A stretch of DNA of 64,000 nt. Origin: an uncultured Christensenella sp. GTDB lineage: Bacteria; Bacillota; Clostridia; Christensenellales; Borkfalkiaceae. The stretch is from the NCBI GenBank assembly GCA_910586345.1, contig CAJUHC010000001.1, positions 30,656-94,655 of the forward strand, in the 5' to 3' direction. The position numbers and the translations under genes were made by a program. Below are positions 37,279-48,341 of the stretch, in pieces. How positions within the stretch are numbered: the stretch's first letter is position 1; the number at the start of each line of letters is the position of its first letter. The notes under the pieces were generated by a model that saw nothing but the letters and a program-made list of their open reading frames with translations, did not search any database and was not told the DNA's origin.

Positions 37279-40200
37279 CGGTGTTCCTCTTTCTCTTTAC
37301 TATTGCGGAAACCGCTATTATAACTGAAACTATTCCGAGCGCGACCGCAGCCGAACCCGCTCCGCCGAGTATCGTTTCGGAAGAACAGCCGTTACAGCCG
37401 GTTTTCTCAGGAGGCTCTTCGTGGTTTGTATCGGTATTTTCCGCTGTTACGACAATCCTAATCTGGAGCAGTTTGTTCTGATACTGAACGCGGACGTAGA
37501 TATTTTCGGGAGCAAGAGGTCCGTCGTAACCGGATACAAGTTTAACCTGACTCATATCGGCCGTTTCGGACGAATAATCGTCGTAATTCACGATTATTTT
37601 AAGACCGGTCATATCAAACGTTTCGCCGGCTTTGTACTCGGTTTTGTGCGCGCTGTCTTCCGCAAGCGAAATGGAGCTGATATTTACCTTTATACCGAAA
37701 TAAGCTTTTACTGCTTTGAGTTCTTTTTCTATTTCGAAAAGTTTGCTAACGTTGTCAGCGCCGAGATATTCGAGCTGTTTTTCGGATTTTATCGTATTGT
37801 AAACAGCGTGAGCTTCCTTTACTTTTTCGGAGAACGCAGTGACCATTGCAATATTTTCGTCGTTCTTGTTAAGCGACGTCCAGCTCGCAACTTCTTCTGC
37901 GGAGGGCAATTCCTCGATAACCGTTTTAAGTCCGCGCGTCGTATCGTTCATCAGTTCGCCGAGTAAAACCTTGGTTCCGAAATAATTCGAATAAACGTAA
38001 TTGTCGTAACCAGTCCCATTGGTAGGATAACTTATTTTAAGTTTGGCTTTTTCTCCGCCTCCGCCTATCGCGGACGGAGCGTATTTTGCAAATTCGTCTT
38101 CAAAGTTAATATAGAGCATTGTATAGCCCGCTTCGAACATCGCGTTGGTTTCGGCGTTGACGTCGGTAAGCAGAACAGGCGCTTCTATGCTTTCGAATAC
38201 GTAAGAACTTATTCCGCTCTTGTAGAACGCTCCGTTGCCTATTGTTTTTAAACTGTAAGGAAGTTTTATTTCGTTTATCGCGCCTTTGACAAGTTCGGTA
38301 AACGCATACGCGCCAATCGACACGGTTCCCTCTTTCACGCTGTAATTACGGACGCCGTTCGATAATGAAGACAGTTTCGTCATAGGATACGCGCAAAGTT
38401 CGTAAGTTCCTTTATCTTTCGTTCCGCTGATTAAGCGGTAAAGGATACCGTCTTCCGCAAAGAATTCCGTATTGCCCGCGTCGACTTCGAAAGCTTTCAA
38501 ATTTTTCGTGTTAGCGAACGCTCCTCCTCCGAAAGACGTAAGTCCCGCCGGTATTTTTACTGAAGAAACGTTTGTGCCGTAGAACGCGAATTCGCCGAGA
38601 TTTTTAAGTCCTGTTATATCCGCACTGCCGAGCGCGGTATCTTTGAACGCATAATCCCCGATATCCGTTACTTTGCCGAGTCCGGAAACGTTTGAAAGTT
38701 TTGCACTGTCTTTAAACGCGCCTGCGCCGATTACGGTTACGTTTTTAAGGTCTGCGGTTTCGAGAGATACGCAAGCCTCAAACGCAGAAGCTCCGATTAC
38801 GGTTACGTTTTTAATATTTATATTTTTAAGCGAAGAACAACCTGCGAAAACGTATTCAGCAAGAAGAACTCTTCCGTCGCCGTCGGCGGCGAGTTCGGGA
38901 AGCGAAACGCTTTCAAGCGCGGTACAGTTCATAAACGCGTTCCCGCCGAGATTGAGATAATTATTCTGATTGCGCGTTCCGACGAAACTTATCGACGCAA
39001 GTCCTGCACAGTTTGCAAACGCGCCCCTGCCTATTTCGGTTACGCCCGAAGGTATAGTTATTTCTCTGAGCGCAGACTGCGCAAACGCGTAAGCCGAAAT
39101 TTCGGTTAAACCTTCCGAAATATCGATATATTCTGCGGTCGAACGAGCGAACGCATATTCGCCTATTTTCTTTACGGAAGCTGGAAGAACAAGTATGAAA
39201 GAGCTTTCAAATCTGCTGTCCGCAAAAGCGTAAGGCGCGATTTCGGTTGTACCTTCCCTTACTCCAAAAGACGAAGTAATTTGAGAAGGCGCCTTAACGA
39301 GCACGGTTCCGTTATAATGCGCGCCGAGATAGACGTCGCCGTCATAATCTATCAAAGTATTTTCGAATACCTTTATACCGAATTTTTCAACCGCGGTTAA
39401 ATCGATATTCGAAAGTTTTGTACAGCCTGCGAAAGCAGAATCGCCCAACGAAATAATTCTCTTACCGTTGAAATCGGCTTCTTCGAGCGAAGTACAGCCC
39501 GCGAAAGCGCTTGCGCCTACCGTATAGTCGTCGGCAACTCTTATACCATCGACGGATACTCCGAACGTTACTTTTTTGAGTCCTACACAGCCCGCGAAAG
39601 CTTCTTCCGAAACTACGTGGCTGTTGATAACCGCCTCTTTCAATGCTCCGCAGCCTTTGAATATCGCTTCGCCTATCGAAGAATAATAAGCCGTCTTTAC
39701 CGAAGCAAGCGATGAACAATCCATAAATACGCCGTAACCGGAATTGTGCATACCGGTTATGTCCGCGTTTTTCAGGCTCGTACAGCCCGCAAACGCGTAA
39801 TCGTTCATAGTTCCGATATTTTCCATCGCAACTACTTCTTCGAGCGCGGTACAATTCATAAACGCGCGCGAAGCAACGGTTATTGTTTTACAGTTTGTCA
39901 AATCGAATTTTCTAAGAGAAGTACAGCCCTTGAACGCGTCGCTCAATATGAGAGACAAGTCCGAATTGGCGGGTTCCTGTTTTTCACGGCTTATGAAGTA
40001 AACTTCTTCGAGCGACTTACAGTTTAAGAAAGCTTTTTCGTTAATCTGTCTTACCGTTTCGGGTAATATCAGTACTCTTACGTTGTTATTGTCTTCAAAC
40101 GCTTTTTCGCCGATATTGATGATATTCTTATCGTCGGGAATTTCAAGCACTCCGTCCTTTCCGCCTAAGCCGTTGTATTCTATGAGAGTATTGTTCGATA

Positions 40201-43200
40201 CTCTGAACGGGTCCTGAACGCTTAGCGTTACGCTTGCCGTATAGGCAGGCATTTCTTTTCCGTCGCTGTCAATTAAAGTTGCCTCTATACGGGCCGTGCC
40301 GCGCTTTTCAAGCGTCTGAACGTTGCCTTTCTGGTCTACCGTCGCAACTTCCGTGTTGGACGATTTCCATTTTAAATTCAGCGTATAAGGATAATACCAA
40401 GGGTCTGTTTTAATTTCGAGTTTTATATTTTTACCCGCGTTGACGTCGACGGTGCCGAAAGCTTTGACTAAATTTTTATCGCTGTTTTCTATAACTCCGA
40501 ACGAAATCGACGGCAATGCGAGCGATACGTCTTTTTTAACGACTTTGACGGTGACCGTACGGCGGACTCCGCTTACGGGATTGGAAACCGTCACGGTGGC
40601 GGTTCCTTCCGACGCGCCGAATATTTCTCCGTTGTTTACTTTAACTACGCGTTGAGGCGCCGCGCTCCAAGTAAAGTTCGAAAGATTTGCGTTTCCTTCG
40701 TAATCGAGAGCGATTTTATAAGTTTCGTTTACTCCTATCGTAACTTCGGTAGGTCCGGCTATCTCGAACGTTTCGGGAAGCTGGGAATTCTTTGAAGACG
40801 AGAACGAAATCGAATAAACGGAATGATTCAGAGCATAGTCGTCGAGCTGTACATATAATCTGTTCTGATATTTTTCGTAAAAATCCGTTATTTCTATCGA
40901 TACTGTGGTCGTACCGTTTTTGTTAGCGTTATATACGGGAGTAATATATTCGGTCGCAAGATAAAGATTAGTACTGTCGACGGTCTCGCCTGCGGAATAT
41001 TCTATGTCGGAATAACAAAGCAGCACGGCCTGCGCATAGTGGTTGTCGTAAACGTCGAGGTCGAGATAAACTTTCTGTTTTTCCTTATTGTTCTCTTTGT
41101 AATCGTAATATCTGATACGCGAACCGACGAGTATCGGAGCTTCGTAGTCGACGTAGAAAGTCATCGAAAACTCGTTTTCTTTTTCAACGGCAAGTCCTTC
41201 CTCTTCGGCATCGAAATAGAAACGGAAATTTATTCTGTATTTGCCGTTGTTGGAGAGTCCGAGCTCTTCGGGACTGAGTTCGAGTTTTACGTTTGCGGGA
41301 ACCGTACCGCCTCCGCCCGCATACGCTTTCGAAATTCTGTAAAGGCGGTCTTTCATAATCAGTTCGCCCGTATTTTCGTCGTATACGTCGTATGTGACGA
41401 GTTCGGCGTTTCTTAAAAGTCCCGTATAAAGAGCCTTTATCGCCGTGGTCGTCATATAGTTATTATTCGCGTCTTCGCCGTTATAAACGTTATAGCACGA
41501 AATCGCCGTATGCTCCTCTTCAACGTAAATCTGGTCTGCGTCTTCGTCCTGAAGATAGGTAAATGCTCCGAGAGGCACGGTGTATTCGTTATTATAATAA
41601 CTAGCGTAAGCCTGCGTAGCCCATACCTGTTCCTTAGGTCTTGTTTCGTCGGTATACGAAGGGTCTTTCTGGAAATCCGCAATCTCGAACGCGTTATAGT
41701 CGAGCATAGGCGCAGATTTCCAATCGCCGTAGAAACCCATAAACGGGAGCGTCAAATCGCACTGCACACTCTTGTCTTGAGATATGAGCTTTGCAAAACC
41801 TTCAACGTACATACCGTTTTTAAAGGTATTGTCCAAATATTCTTTTTCTTCCGAAGAAAGCGTGAGTTTAACCTGAATTTTAACGGAAGCGCCGGCGTCG
41901 ACGCTGATTGTATCGCCCTCGTTTATTTTTTTGCCGTCAACCGTCCATTCTGCGGGAATACCGTTGAGATACTTAGCCTTTTCCGCAACAGAGAAACCGT
42001 CGGGTGAAAGCTGTTCCGTCATAAAAATTGTTTCGGCTTTAAAATTAAGTTTGTCTGAGCCGAATTCGTTTTTAACGTAGAACGAAATATTGTATACGCC
42101 GTTCTTGGCAGGGTCGTCGCCGAGTTCGAACTTAGGTCTGCCGTCTTCGACAAAGAAACGGTCTTTATGCACTCCGCCTATCGTATACTCGGTTTCGGAT
42201 TCAACCGTATAGAGATATGCTTTCGTCGAAAATACGTTATCCAGAGTCGCAAGACCCGCGCCCTGCTTTCTCGGAGAACAAGCCAAACCTTCCTGGTCGT
42301 AAACCGTAATCGCGGTACTCATTATAATCTGGTTTACACGCTGGTTGAGAAGCTGAGCGTTCCAATCGGGGTGTTCTTTTTTGAGTTTACCGCGAAGGAG
42401 CGCGGCAAAACCCGCAAGATTGGGCGTAGCCATAGAAGTGCCGCTCATCTCGTCGTAACCGCCCGAAACAGCGGACGTTATTTCTCCGCCGTGCGCGGTG
42501 ATTTCGGGTTTAATTTTTAAGTCGGAAGTCGTGCCCCAGGAAGAATAATCGTTCATAAAGGGACCCGCGTTATAACTTCTGTTAATTTCGATACGGCCCG
42601 TAATAAGTTTACGTCCGTTCTCGTATCTGTTAACCAAAGCGTTTCCCGCGTCGAGCGAAATAGATACAGCAGGAATAGGGTCGTCGAGGTCGCCGAGCGT
42701 CATACCTATCGTTCCGGCGACGTTGTTGTAAATTATAGCCGCGTCGGCGCCCATATTTCTGGCGATTTCGACTTTGTCTTTAAACGTATTGCCGCCGCGC
42801 TTTATTACGGCGATGACTTTCTCGCCCTCTTGTTTATTTGCAAGCTCGGCTTTTATAGTAGACGTGTAATCGGCGGTCTGTCCGATATTCGGGACAACCA
42901 CGTATTTAAACGTTTCGCTCTGTTTGTAAGTCTGAGTTTTTTCGTCGTAAAGCATCTGCTTATTGAAATCGAATTTAACGGCGTTCGCGTCGCTCGATTC
43001 AGTATAATAAATTACAGACTGGTCGCCCGTTTGGGGATTGGAAAGCATAAACGGAGAAAGCTGACCGTTGATACTCGCAACGGACAACGCGCCGTTGAAC
43101 GTCGAAGGCGAACCGACCGTACCCGAATCGGGGTTGGAAGCAAGGTTCGTACCGAAAGCGCTGCCGTAGCCCGAGCTGAAATCGTTGCTCGCCGCACACA

Positions 43201-44506
43201 TAAGACTTATTCCGGCTTCTTTGATTGTTTCGTAAACTTCAGCAAGGGCTATACCTTCGTCGTCGCCCTCTATATATAAGGACGAGAAACCCGCCGTCGT
43301 TCCGAGGCTCATATTTATTACGTCTACTCCGAGAGTTACGCAGTCTTCGAGCGCGGAAATAATATCCTCGGATTTCGCGCCTCCGAGTTCGGGGTCGTCG
43401 AAATTATCGGTGAAAACCTTGCAAATCACAAGCTGCGCGTTAGGCGCCGCGCCCTTGAACTCTAAGACGTTTCCGAGTTCGTCCTTTGCGATTTCGCCGT
43501 TTTTGTCAGTGTAAGAATCCGCGTCGCCCGCAACGATACCCGCGACGTGAACGCCGTGCTGGGAATATGCAGGATAAACGTCGGTATCCTTGTCCGCATA
43601 GTCGTAAGCGAAAGGCACTTTATCGTTGATGTACAATTCGTCCGCGCTTATGGTTTTGCCTTTGCCCGCAGAAAGTCTTACAGCCGATAAACTTGCGGTG
43701 TTGACCGTATATTCTACTTCGTTTTTAGTGATACCGAGTTCGCCGACGGGCATTTTCTGGAACGCGTCGTGAGTGTAATCGAGCCCCGTATCGAGCACGG
43801 CGACGGTCATCCCTTCGCCGTTATATTTGTCGATATAAGCCGACGTATCGTAAATACCTGTCGCATACACGTTGCTCGGATTGGACTGTCCCAAATCGCT
43901 TGCGGTTTTTCCGTCGGACGTCGAGTCGTTAGTATACGTTACGCGTTCTTCGGGATATGCGTACGTTTCGGAGACGCTCGCATACTTAACGTTGGGAATA
44001 CTTTTGATTTTAGAGAGATATTTCGTATTGACTTCAATCGCAACGGCGTTCGTAACGTTCGTATACTGATAAACGGTTTTATAATCAACGCCCATCGAAG
44101 AAAGAGTATTCAGGAAATTGTTCTGAGACGTTTTTATATTTCTCAGCGCTTTATCTCCCTGATACGAAGACAGATACTGCGCAACGCTCTTGCCTTCGGG
44201 CAGACTGTCGAGAACGTTATCGTCTTCGAGAGTTACTATAACCGTTCTCGTTGTGTGCTCAACCGTTTTCGACGCAACGCTGTCGAGTACGTTAGGCGAA
44301 AGGTTCTGAAGAGCGACTTTCGTAAGGTCAACTTTGCCGGTAACGTCCGTAAAATTTACTGTATCGAGTATTTCCGTATCCGATTTTTTAACGATATCCG
44401 CAAAAGCAAGCGCACCGCTCGCCGCAAGGGAAAAAGTCATAACCCCCGTAAGGCAAATGCTCGCCGCGCGTCTTATTTTCGTTTTTGCCAATGCTTTGAA
44501 TTTCAT
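37268..44506 (-). CDS. Giant subtilisin-like surface protease (S8) with LRR and Ig-like domains
   Basis: 2412 residues from ATG 44506, five bases after GGAGG. In order: signal peptide; I9-type propeptide (about 60-165); S8 catalytic domain with D~238 in AVLDTGLD, H~317 in SQHGVHVAG and S~689 in GTSMATPNLAG; a PA domain inserted before the serine; Fn3-like domains as in C5a peptidase; a bacterial Ig-like domain (about 1255-1330); some 25 BspA-type leucine-rich repeats (about 1440-2130); another Ig-like domain; a membrane helix and a basic tail KRKRN. So the protease is anchored at the cell surface and carries a long binding stalk. It is followed by oppA-oppF in the same operon, suggesting it makes peptides for uptake. 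LPxTG is absent. The substrate is unknown. Confidence 0.93.
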   Translation of the reverse strand: MKFKALAKTKIRRAASICLTGVMTFSLAASGALAFADIVKKSDTEILDTVNFTDVTGKVDLTKVALQNLSPNVLDSVASKTVEHTTRTVIVTLEDDNVLDSLPEGKSVAQYLSSYQGDKALRNIKTSQNNFLNTLSSMGVDYKTVYQYTNVTNAVAIEVNTKYLSKIKSIPNVKYASVSETYAYPEERVTYTNDSTSDGKTASDLGQSNPSNVYATGIYDTSAYIDKYNGEGMTVAVLDTGLDYTHDAFQKMPVGELGITKNEVEYTVNTASLSAVRLSAGKGKTISADELYINDKVPFAYDYADKDTDVYPAYSQHGVHVAGIVAGDADSYTDKNGEIAKDELGNVLEFKGAAPNAQLVICKVFTDNFDDPELGGAKSEDIISALEDCVTLGVDVINMSLGTTAGFSSLYIEGDDEGIALAEVYETIKEAGISLMCAASNDFSSGYGSAFGTNLASNPDSGTVGSPSTFNGALSVASINGQLSPFMLSNPQTGDQSVIYYTESSDANAVKFDFNKQMLYDEKTQTYKQSETFKYVVVPNIGQTADYTSTIKAELANKQEGEKVIAVIKRGGNTFKDKVEIARNMGADAAIIYNNVAGTIGMTLGDLDDPIPAVSISLDAGNALVNRYENGRKLITGRIEINRSYNAGPFMNDYSSWGTTSDLKIKPEITAHGGEITSAVSGGYDEMSGTSMATPNLAGFAALLRGKLKKEHPDWNAQLLNQRVNQIIMSTAITVYDQEGLACSPRKQGAGLATLDNVFSTKAYLYTVESETEYTIGGVHKDRFFVEDGRPKFELGDDPAKNGVYNISFYVKNEFGSDKLNFKAETIFMTEQLSPDGFSVAEKAKYLNGIPAEWTVDGKKINEGDTISVDAGASVKIQVKLTLSSEEKEYLDNTFKNGMYVEGFAKLISQDKSVQCDLTLPFMGFYGDWKSAPMLDYNAFEIADFQKDPSYTDETRPKEQVWATQAYASYYNNEYTVPLGAFTYLQDEDADQIYVEEEHTAISCYNVYNGEDANNNYMTTTAIKALYTGLLRNAELVTYDVYDENTGELIMKDRLYRISKAYAGGGGTVPANVKLELSPEELGLSNNGKYRINFRFYFDAEEEGLAVEKENEFSMTFYVDYEAPILVGSRIRYYDYKENNKEKQKVYLDLDVYDNHYAQAVLLCYSDIEYSAGETVDSTNLYLATEYITPVYNANKNGTTTVSIEITDFYEKYQNRLYVQLDDYALNHSVYSISFSSSKNSQLPETFEIAGPTEVTIGVNETYKIALDYEGNANLSNFTWSAAPQRVVKVNNGEIFGASEGTATVTVSNPVSGVRRTVTVKVVKKDVSLALPSISFGVIENSDKNLVKAFGTVDVNAGKNIKLEIKTDPWYYPYTLNLKWKSSNTEVATVDQKGNVQTLEKRGTARIEATLIDSDGKEMPAYTASVTLSVQDPFRVSNNTLIEYNGLGGKDGVLEIPDDKNIINIGEKAFEDNNNVRVLILPETVRQINEKAFLNCKSLEEVYFISREKQEPANSDLSLILSDAFKGCTSLRKFDLTNCKTITVASRAFMNCTALEEVVAMENIGTMNDYAFAGCTSLKNADITGMHNSGYGVFMDCSSLASVKTAYYSSIGEAIFKGCGALKEAVINSHVVSEEAFAGCVGLKKVTFGVSVDGIRVADDYTVGASAFAGCTSLEEADFNGKRIISLGDSAFAGCTKLSNIDLTAVEKFGIKVFENTLIDYDGDVYLGAHYNGTVLVKAPSQITSSFGVREGTTEIAPYAFADSRFESSFILVLPASVKKIGEYAFARSTAEYIDISEGLTEISAYAFAQSALREITIPSGVTEIGRGAFANCAGLASISFVGTRNQNNYLNLGGNAFMNCTALESVSLPELAADGDGRVLLAEYVFAGCSSLKNINIKNVTVIGASAFEACVSLETADLKNVTVIGAGAFKDSAKLSNVSGLGKVTDIGDYAFKDTALGSADITGLKNLGEFAFYGTNVSSVKIPAGLTSFGGGAFANTKNLKAFEVDAGNTEFFAEDGILYRLISGTKDKGTYELCAYPMTKLSSLSNGVRNYSVKEGTVSIGAYAFTELVKGAINEIKLPYSLKTIGNGAFYKSGISSYVFESIEAPVLLTDVNAETNAMFEAGYTMLYINFEDEFAKYAPSAIGGGGEKAKLKISYPTNGTGYDNYVYSNYFGTKVLLGELMNDTTRGLKTVIEELPSAEEVASWTSLNKNDENIAMVTAFSEKVKEAHAVYNTIKSEKQLEYLGADNVSKLFEIEKELKAVKAYFGIKVNISSISLAEDSAHKTEYKAGETFDMTGLKIIVNYDDYSSETADMSQVKLVSGYDGPLAPENIYVRVQYQNKLLQIRIVVTAENTDTNHEEPPEKTGCNGCSSETILGGAGSAAVALGIVSVIIAVSAIVKRKRNTDGN

Positions 44507-44565
44507 TCTGTCCTCCAAATTTATAACCGCGAAAAGGGCAACGGATTACTTGCCCTTTTTGTATA

Positions 44566-47500
44566 CTAATTTTTTCTGCTGAACGTATATTCGGCGCCGT
44601 CGCTGTTTACGGTGAGCGTATCGTTATCCCTATCGTATACGAAAGTATAATTCTTTCCTTTATAGGTAAACGAGCCCGTCAGCCAACCGTCGTTAAGAGT
44701 GTATTTTACGGAATCTTTACCGCCGTTTACGAAAACATTGCCGTCGGTTTCCATACAATCTGCCGAGCCTTCGACGTCGTATCTTCCGAGACCGTCGAAT
44801 TTTAACGAAGACAGCGTTTCGTCGCCGCCCGTCCAGGTACCTTTCAAATCGTCGTACAGACAGAAAATCACGTTGTTTATTAAAATTCCCTGAGCGTTGG
44901 AATAGAATACGCCCGTAAGCGTTTTATTCGTCTTATCGTAAACGAGAGTTCCCCACTCCGTATAATAGTAGTAAAGTTTAACGGTAACGGTTCCGTCGGC
45001 TGCGGTTTCCGAAGAATAGTCCACTTCCAACTCTTTACCTATAGCGTATTTTACGGAAGCTTTACCGTAGCCGTTTAAGCCTATACCGCGGAACGTGACT
45101 TCTATAGGTTCGTTGCGCACAGGACGTCCTGCGAAACTCCAGGTTCCGACGAAGCTGTTTTCTTTATAGAAAGTTTCGCCGTTTACCGAAAGGAAGTTAT
45201 CGGAGAACGAAACCTCCGTATTTTTACCGTCGAGCGTAAGCGTTTCGCCGTTTAAAGTATAAGTTCCGTTATCGGAAGCGAGAATTACCTCTTTACCCGA
45301 CGCGTCGTAATCGTAATATTTATAAGTCCAGTTGCCGGCGCCGTCGAACTCGTATCGTCCGATTGCTCCCGCCGAACTTTCCCAAACGCCCTTGAAGTTA
45401 TCGTAAACCGAAACGCCGATTGCGTTGAACGATGTTATTATACCGTTCTCTACCGTGCAGGGTCTGCTTGCTCCCGAAGTTCCGTATTTAACTTCCACTT
45501 CGTAATCTGAACCGTTTTCCGTTACGGTGAAAGTAAAGTTGGTAATAACGCCGTTATTGAGTTTTTCGAATCCCGTTCCGTCTGCGTTGAACGTATATTC
45601 GTTGTTCCGCGCATCGTAATAAACGCCGTAACGGAATCCGTCGAATTTTTTCAGCGCTAAAAGCGGTGCGCTCTGTTTATATACTTCGTAATCGTAAATC
45701 GACATTACTCCGCCGTTTACGTTCGCTTTAAAGGTGTAGAAATCGTATTCCTCGTCTACGAGTATGGCAAGGAACGTGTTATACAATATAATATAGTCGC
45801 CGTTATAAACGTAAGTGGATATAACGTTGAGCGCGCCGTCGCGGTAATACAGGTATCCGTCGTCGGTAAGTTCGATATAGCCTTCTTTACCCTGCAAGTA
45901 ATAAGTTCCGGAAACAGAAGAATAATCCGCATAGTCTGCGTAAATAGTTATATCGTCCGTCGGAATATATCCGAAAGGCACCTTTACTGTAAGTTCTTTA
46001 TCGAAATAGTAACCGTAAGTGCGGTTTCCCGTTCCGATAAATTCGGGGATTCCGGAAGGCACGGTCTGGTCGAGCGTAGCCGAATAATACGAATACCAGT
46101 GACCCATAGATGCGTAATAGCTGTCTATTTCCCATTCGTGAACAGTATCGTCACCGATTTTAACGGTAACCGTAAAAACTTTCTTCGCACTGTCTTTGTT
46201 GATTTGAGGCAGTCCGTCGCCGTTGAATTTCCAATCGGCTTCGGACCAGCCGAGCGAAGCTTTAATGAAACCGTCGCTTATTGACAAATCGGTACCCTGA
46301 GTGAAATAACAATCCTTCACGAGTGTGCCGACGGTATAAATAAATTCCGTACCGTCCTTGTCCGAACCCGCTACTATTCCGCCCGTTTCTTCGTACTTGG
46401 ACTGCGTTGCGTAAGCCTCTACGGTGCCCGTAAAGAAACAATTCGAAATCGCGCAACCGTATTCCGCGTAAGCGGCTATACCGCCGGCATATGCGTAAGA
46501 AAAGAATTCGTTGCCAGTAATCTCGGGAATCGCGTTATCAGCCTCGATATTGCCCGTAGCGTAACAGTTTTTAATAGAACTGTAAGAGCTTACCTGACCC
46601 GCTATTCCGCCGGCGCGCATTACGCCGTATATATCGCCCGTAGCGAAGCAGTTGAGAATGGAAGCGGTAAGACGTTCTTCCGCAGTATACAGGAATCCCG
46701 CAATTCCGCCCGCGGCGTATATGTTGCCCGAAAGCGCGCTGATTTCAACGTCCGTCGAACAGGACTGCACGGAAGCCGTAAGCCTTTCTTCGTCCGCGTT
46801 GAAAGATTCGATTGCCCCTACGATTCCGCCCGCGAAACTCGTTTCGTCTGAACCCTGTATTTTTATTACGCCCTCTGCGGAGCAGTTCTGGATATTTACG
46901 CCCCTTGCGTAGCCCGCGAACGAACCCGCGAACACGTTGTCTTCCATACCTTCGATAGTGATTACGAAATCTTTAAGATTGAGATTGTAAATTCCTGCGT
47001 TGAAAGCAAAGCCGAAAAGCCCCACGTAAGGCAGTTTGATTTCGCCGAATTCGGACTGCTCTATCAAAGAGTTGGACATCGTATAATTTTTTATGGTATG
47101 ACCGTTACCGTCGAAAATTCCCGCGAATATGGAAAGCTGGGTTAAAGTATTTCCGATTACGTGAAGAGTTTCGCCTTCCATATCTATATCGTTTTCGAGA
47201 CTGTAATAAGCGGTCTGATAAAACCCCGAAGTATTCCATTCCGATTCTATAAAGTCGGACATAACGTAGAGGTCTACGGGTTCCCTGATAAGGAACGGTT
47301 CGTCTTTCGTTCCTTTTCCGCCGTCCTTTCTGCCCGCAAATGAATTTGGAGCTAAGTCGGTAGGCAATCCTTCTACCGTTACTTTCGTATCGCCCGCAAC
47401 GCCGAAGCTGTAAACGCCGTCGGCGTCGGCGGTTACGACCGAAGTATCGGCCATTACGGTATACTCGACCGATTTACCGTAGTAAACGCTGGTTCTTATC

Positions 47501-47988
47501 CTGAAACTTATTTTTTCTCCCGAAGCGACTTCAGCCGTTTCGAGCTTGTTTCCTTCCGTATCGAGATATTCGAAGAAGTCGTTGACGTAAGTGTACTCGT
47601 TGCCGTCTTCGTCCTTTTCCTTATATTCTTTACTGAATTCGACCGTATAGACATTCGAAAAGTAAACTCCCGTTATCTCCACGGTCGTATCGCCTTTCAT
47701 TTTAAATTTATAAACGCCGTCCCCGCCGGGAAGAAGCTGTCCGCCGTTTACGTTAACGATAGGCGCGCCCTCGGCGCCCTCGGCAATTATAAGCTTAAAA
47801 CTGATTTCCGTTCCGTTAACGACGGACGCTCCGTTTTTGGCTTCTCCTTCGACGGTAACGCACTCGTCGTGTATATAAGTTAACGTATAGCGTTCCTTAT
47901 CCGTCTGGCAAGCAACCGCCGTCGCAATGCACGCAAAACAAATAATCGCAAGAACAGCTATTAAAATTTTCTTTAACGATTTTTCCAT
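44566..47988 (-). CDS. Lipoprotein with GLUG motifs and repeated beta domains
   Basis: 1140 residues from ATG 47988 (AAGGTG upstream); the promoter at 48044-48072 excludes any earlier start. Lipobox ATAVAC. Residues about 230-560 contain four GLUG-type repeats (AGGIAGFLYTAEERLTASI, AGGIAGQVSSYSSIKNCYAT), a fold found in adhesins and IgA-protease-like surface proteins. The C-terminal half repeats a small beta-barrel-like unit of about 75 residues (FKGVWESSAGAIGRYEFDG, FVGTWSF, LKGTWTGGDETLSSLKFDG). First gene of the protease-Opp operon, 59 bp before the protease start. Probably a surface binding protein. Confidence 0.8.
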   Translation of the reverse strand: MEKSLKKILIAVLAIICFACIATAVACQTDKERYTLTYIHDECVTVEGEAKNGASVVNGTEISFKLIIAEGAEGAPIVNVNGGQLLPGGDGVYKFKMKGDTTVEITGVYFSNVYTVEFSKEYKEKDEDGNEYTYVNDFFEYLDTEGNKLETAEVASGEKISFRIRTSVYYGKSVEYTVMADTSVVTADADGVYSFGVAGDTKVTVEGLPTDLAPNSFAGRKDGGKGTKDEPFLIREPVDLYVMSDFIESEWNTSGFYQTAYYSLENDIDMEGETLHVIGNTLTQLSIFAGIFDGNGHTIKNYTMSNSLIEQSEFGEIKLPYVGLFGFAFNAGIYNLNLKDFVITIEGMEDNVFAGSFAGYARGVNIQNCSAEGVIKIQGSDETSFAGGIVGAIESFNADEERLTASVQSCSTDVEISALSGNIYAAGGIAGFLYTAEERLTASILNCFATGDIYGVMRAGGIAGQVSSYSSIKNCYATGNIEADNAIPEITGNEFFSYAYAGGIAAYAEYGCAISNCFFTGTVEAYATQSKYEETGGIVAGSDKDGTEFIYTVGTLVKDCYFTQGTDLSISDGFIKASLGWSEADWKFNGDGLPQINKDSAKKVFTVTVKIGDDTVHEWEIDSYYASMGHWYSYYSATLDQTVPSGIPEFIGTGNRTYGYYFDKELTVKVPFGYIPTDDITIYADYADYSSVSGTYYLQGKEGYIELTDDGYLYYRDGALNVISTYVYNGDYIILYNTFLAILVDEEYDFYTFKANVNGGVMSIYDYEVYKQSAPLLALKKFDGFRYGVYYDARNNEYTFNADGTGFEKLNNGVITNFTFTVTENGSDYEVEVKYGTSGASRPCTVENGIITSFNAIGVSVYDNFKGVWESSAGAIGRYEFDGAGNWTYKYYDYDASGKEVILASDNGTYTLNGETLTLDGKNTEVSFSDNFLSVNGETFYKENSFVGTWSFAGRPVRNEPIEVTFRGIGLNGYGKASVKYAIGKELEVDYSSETAADGTVTVKLYYYYTEWGTLVYDKTNKTLTGVFYSNAQGILINNVIFCLYDDLKGTWTGGDETLSSLKFDGLGRYDVEGSADCMETDGNVFVNGGKDSVKYTLNDGWLTGSFTYKGKNYTFVYDRDNDTLTVNSDGAEYTFSRKN

Positions 47989-48043
47989 AAAATTTTCACC
48001 TTTTGAAGCAGCCCGAAAAGACGGCATTATGTTATTCCGTCCT

Positions 48044-48072
48044 ATTATACAATAGACCGAATAAAAATTCAA
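48044..48072 (-). promoter_or_regulatory. Promoter of the lipoprotein-protease-Opp operon
   Basis: On the minus strand TTGAAT (48067-48072), 17 bp, TATAAT (48044-48049). Start near 48037, leader about 50 nt. It is the only strong promoter seen ahead of the 20 kb series of minus-strand genes ending at 27234. Confidence 0.8.
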
Positions 48073-48341
48073 GCAATTTACACGGACTTTTATGTGAAAT
48101 AATATAACGGATATTTTTATTTATTTTAATTTTCGCTTATATCACCGCTAATTTACTATTTATGTAAATAAGCGGGCGATTTTCGCCTTATTTTCCATAA
48201 TTTGCGCATTATTAAATTTATAATACGCGCCGTAACTCGCTTGAATATTAATATCCTAAATTTATAAATTATACATTTTATATGCATAAACCGCTTCTTT
48301 CCGAAACACAAACAAATAGTTATCCGCTGCGGTTCGTTTAT

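Noticed and set aside
38000..40200. The repeated pattern in the surface protease gene as a CRISPR-like or satellite array
   Set aside because: The repeats are degenerate at DNA level, are spaced as LRR units of about 23 codons and lie in an open frame, so they are protein repeats.
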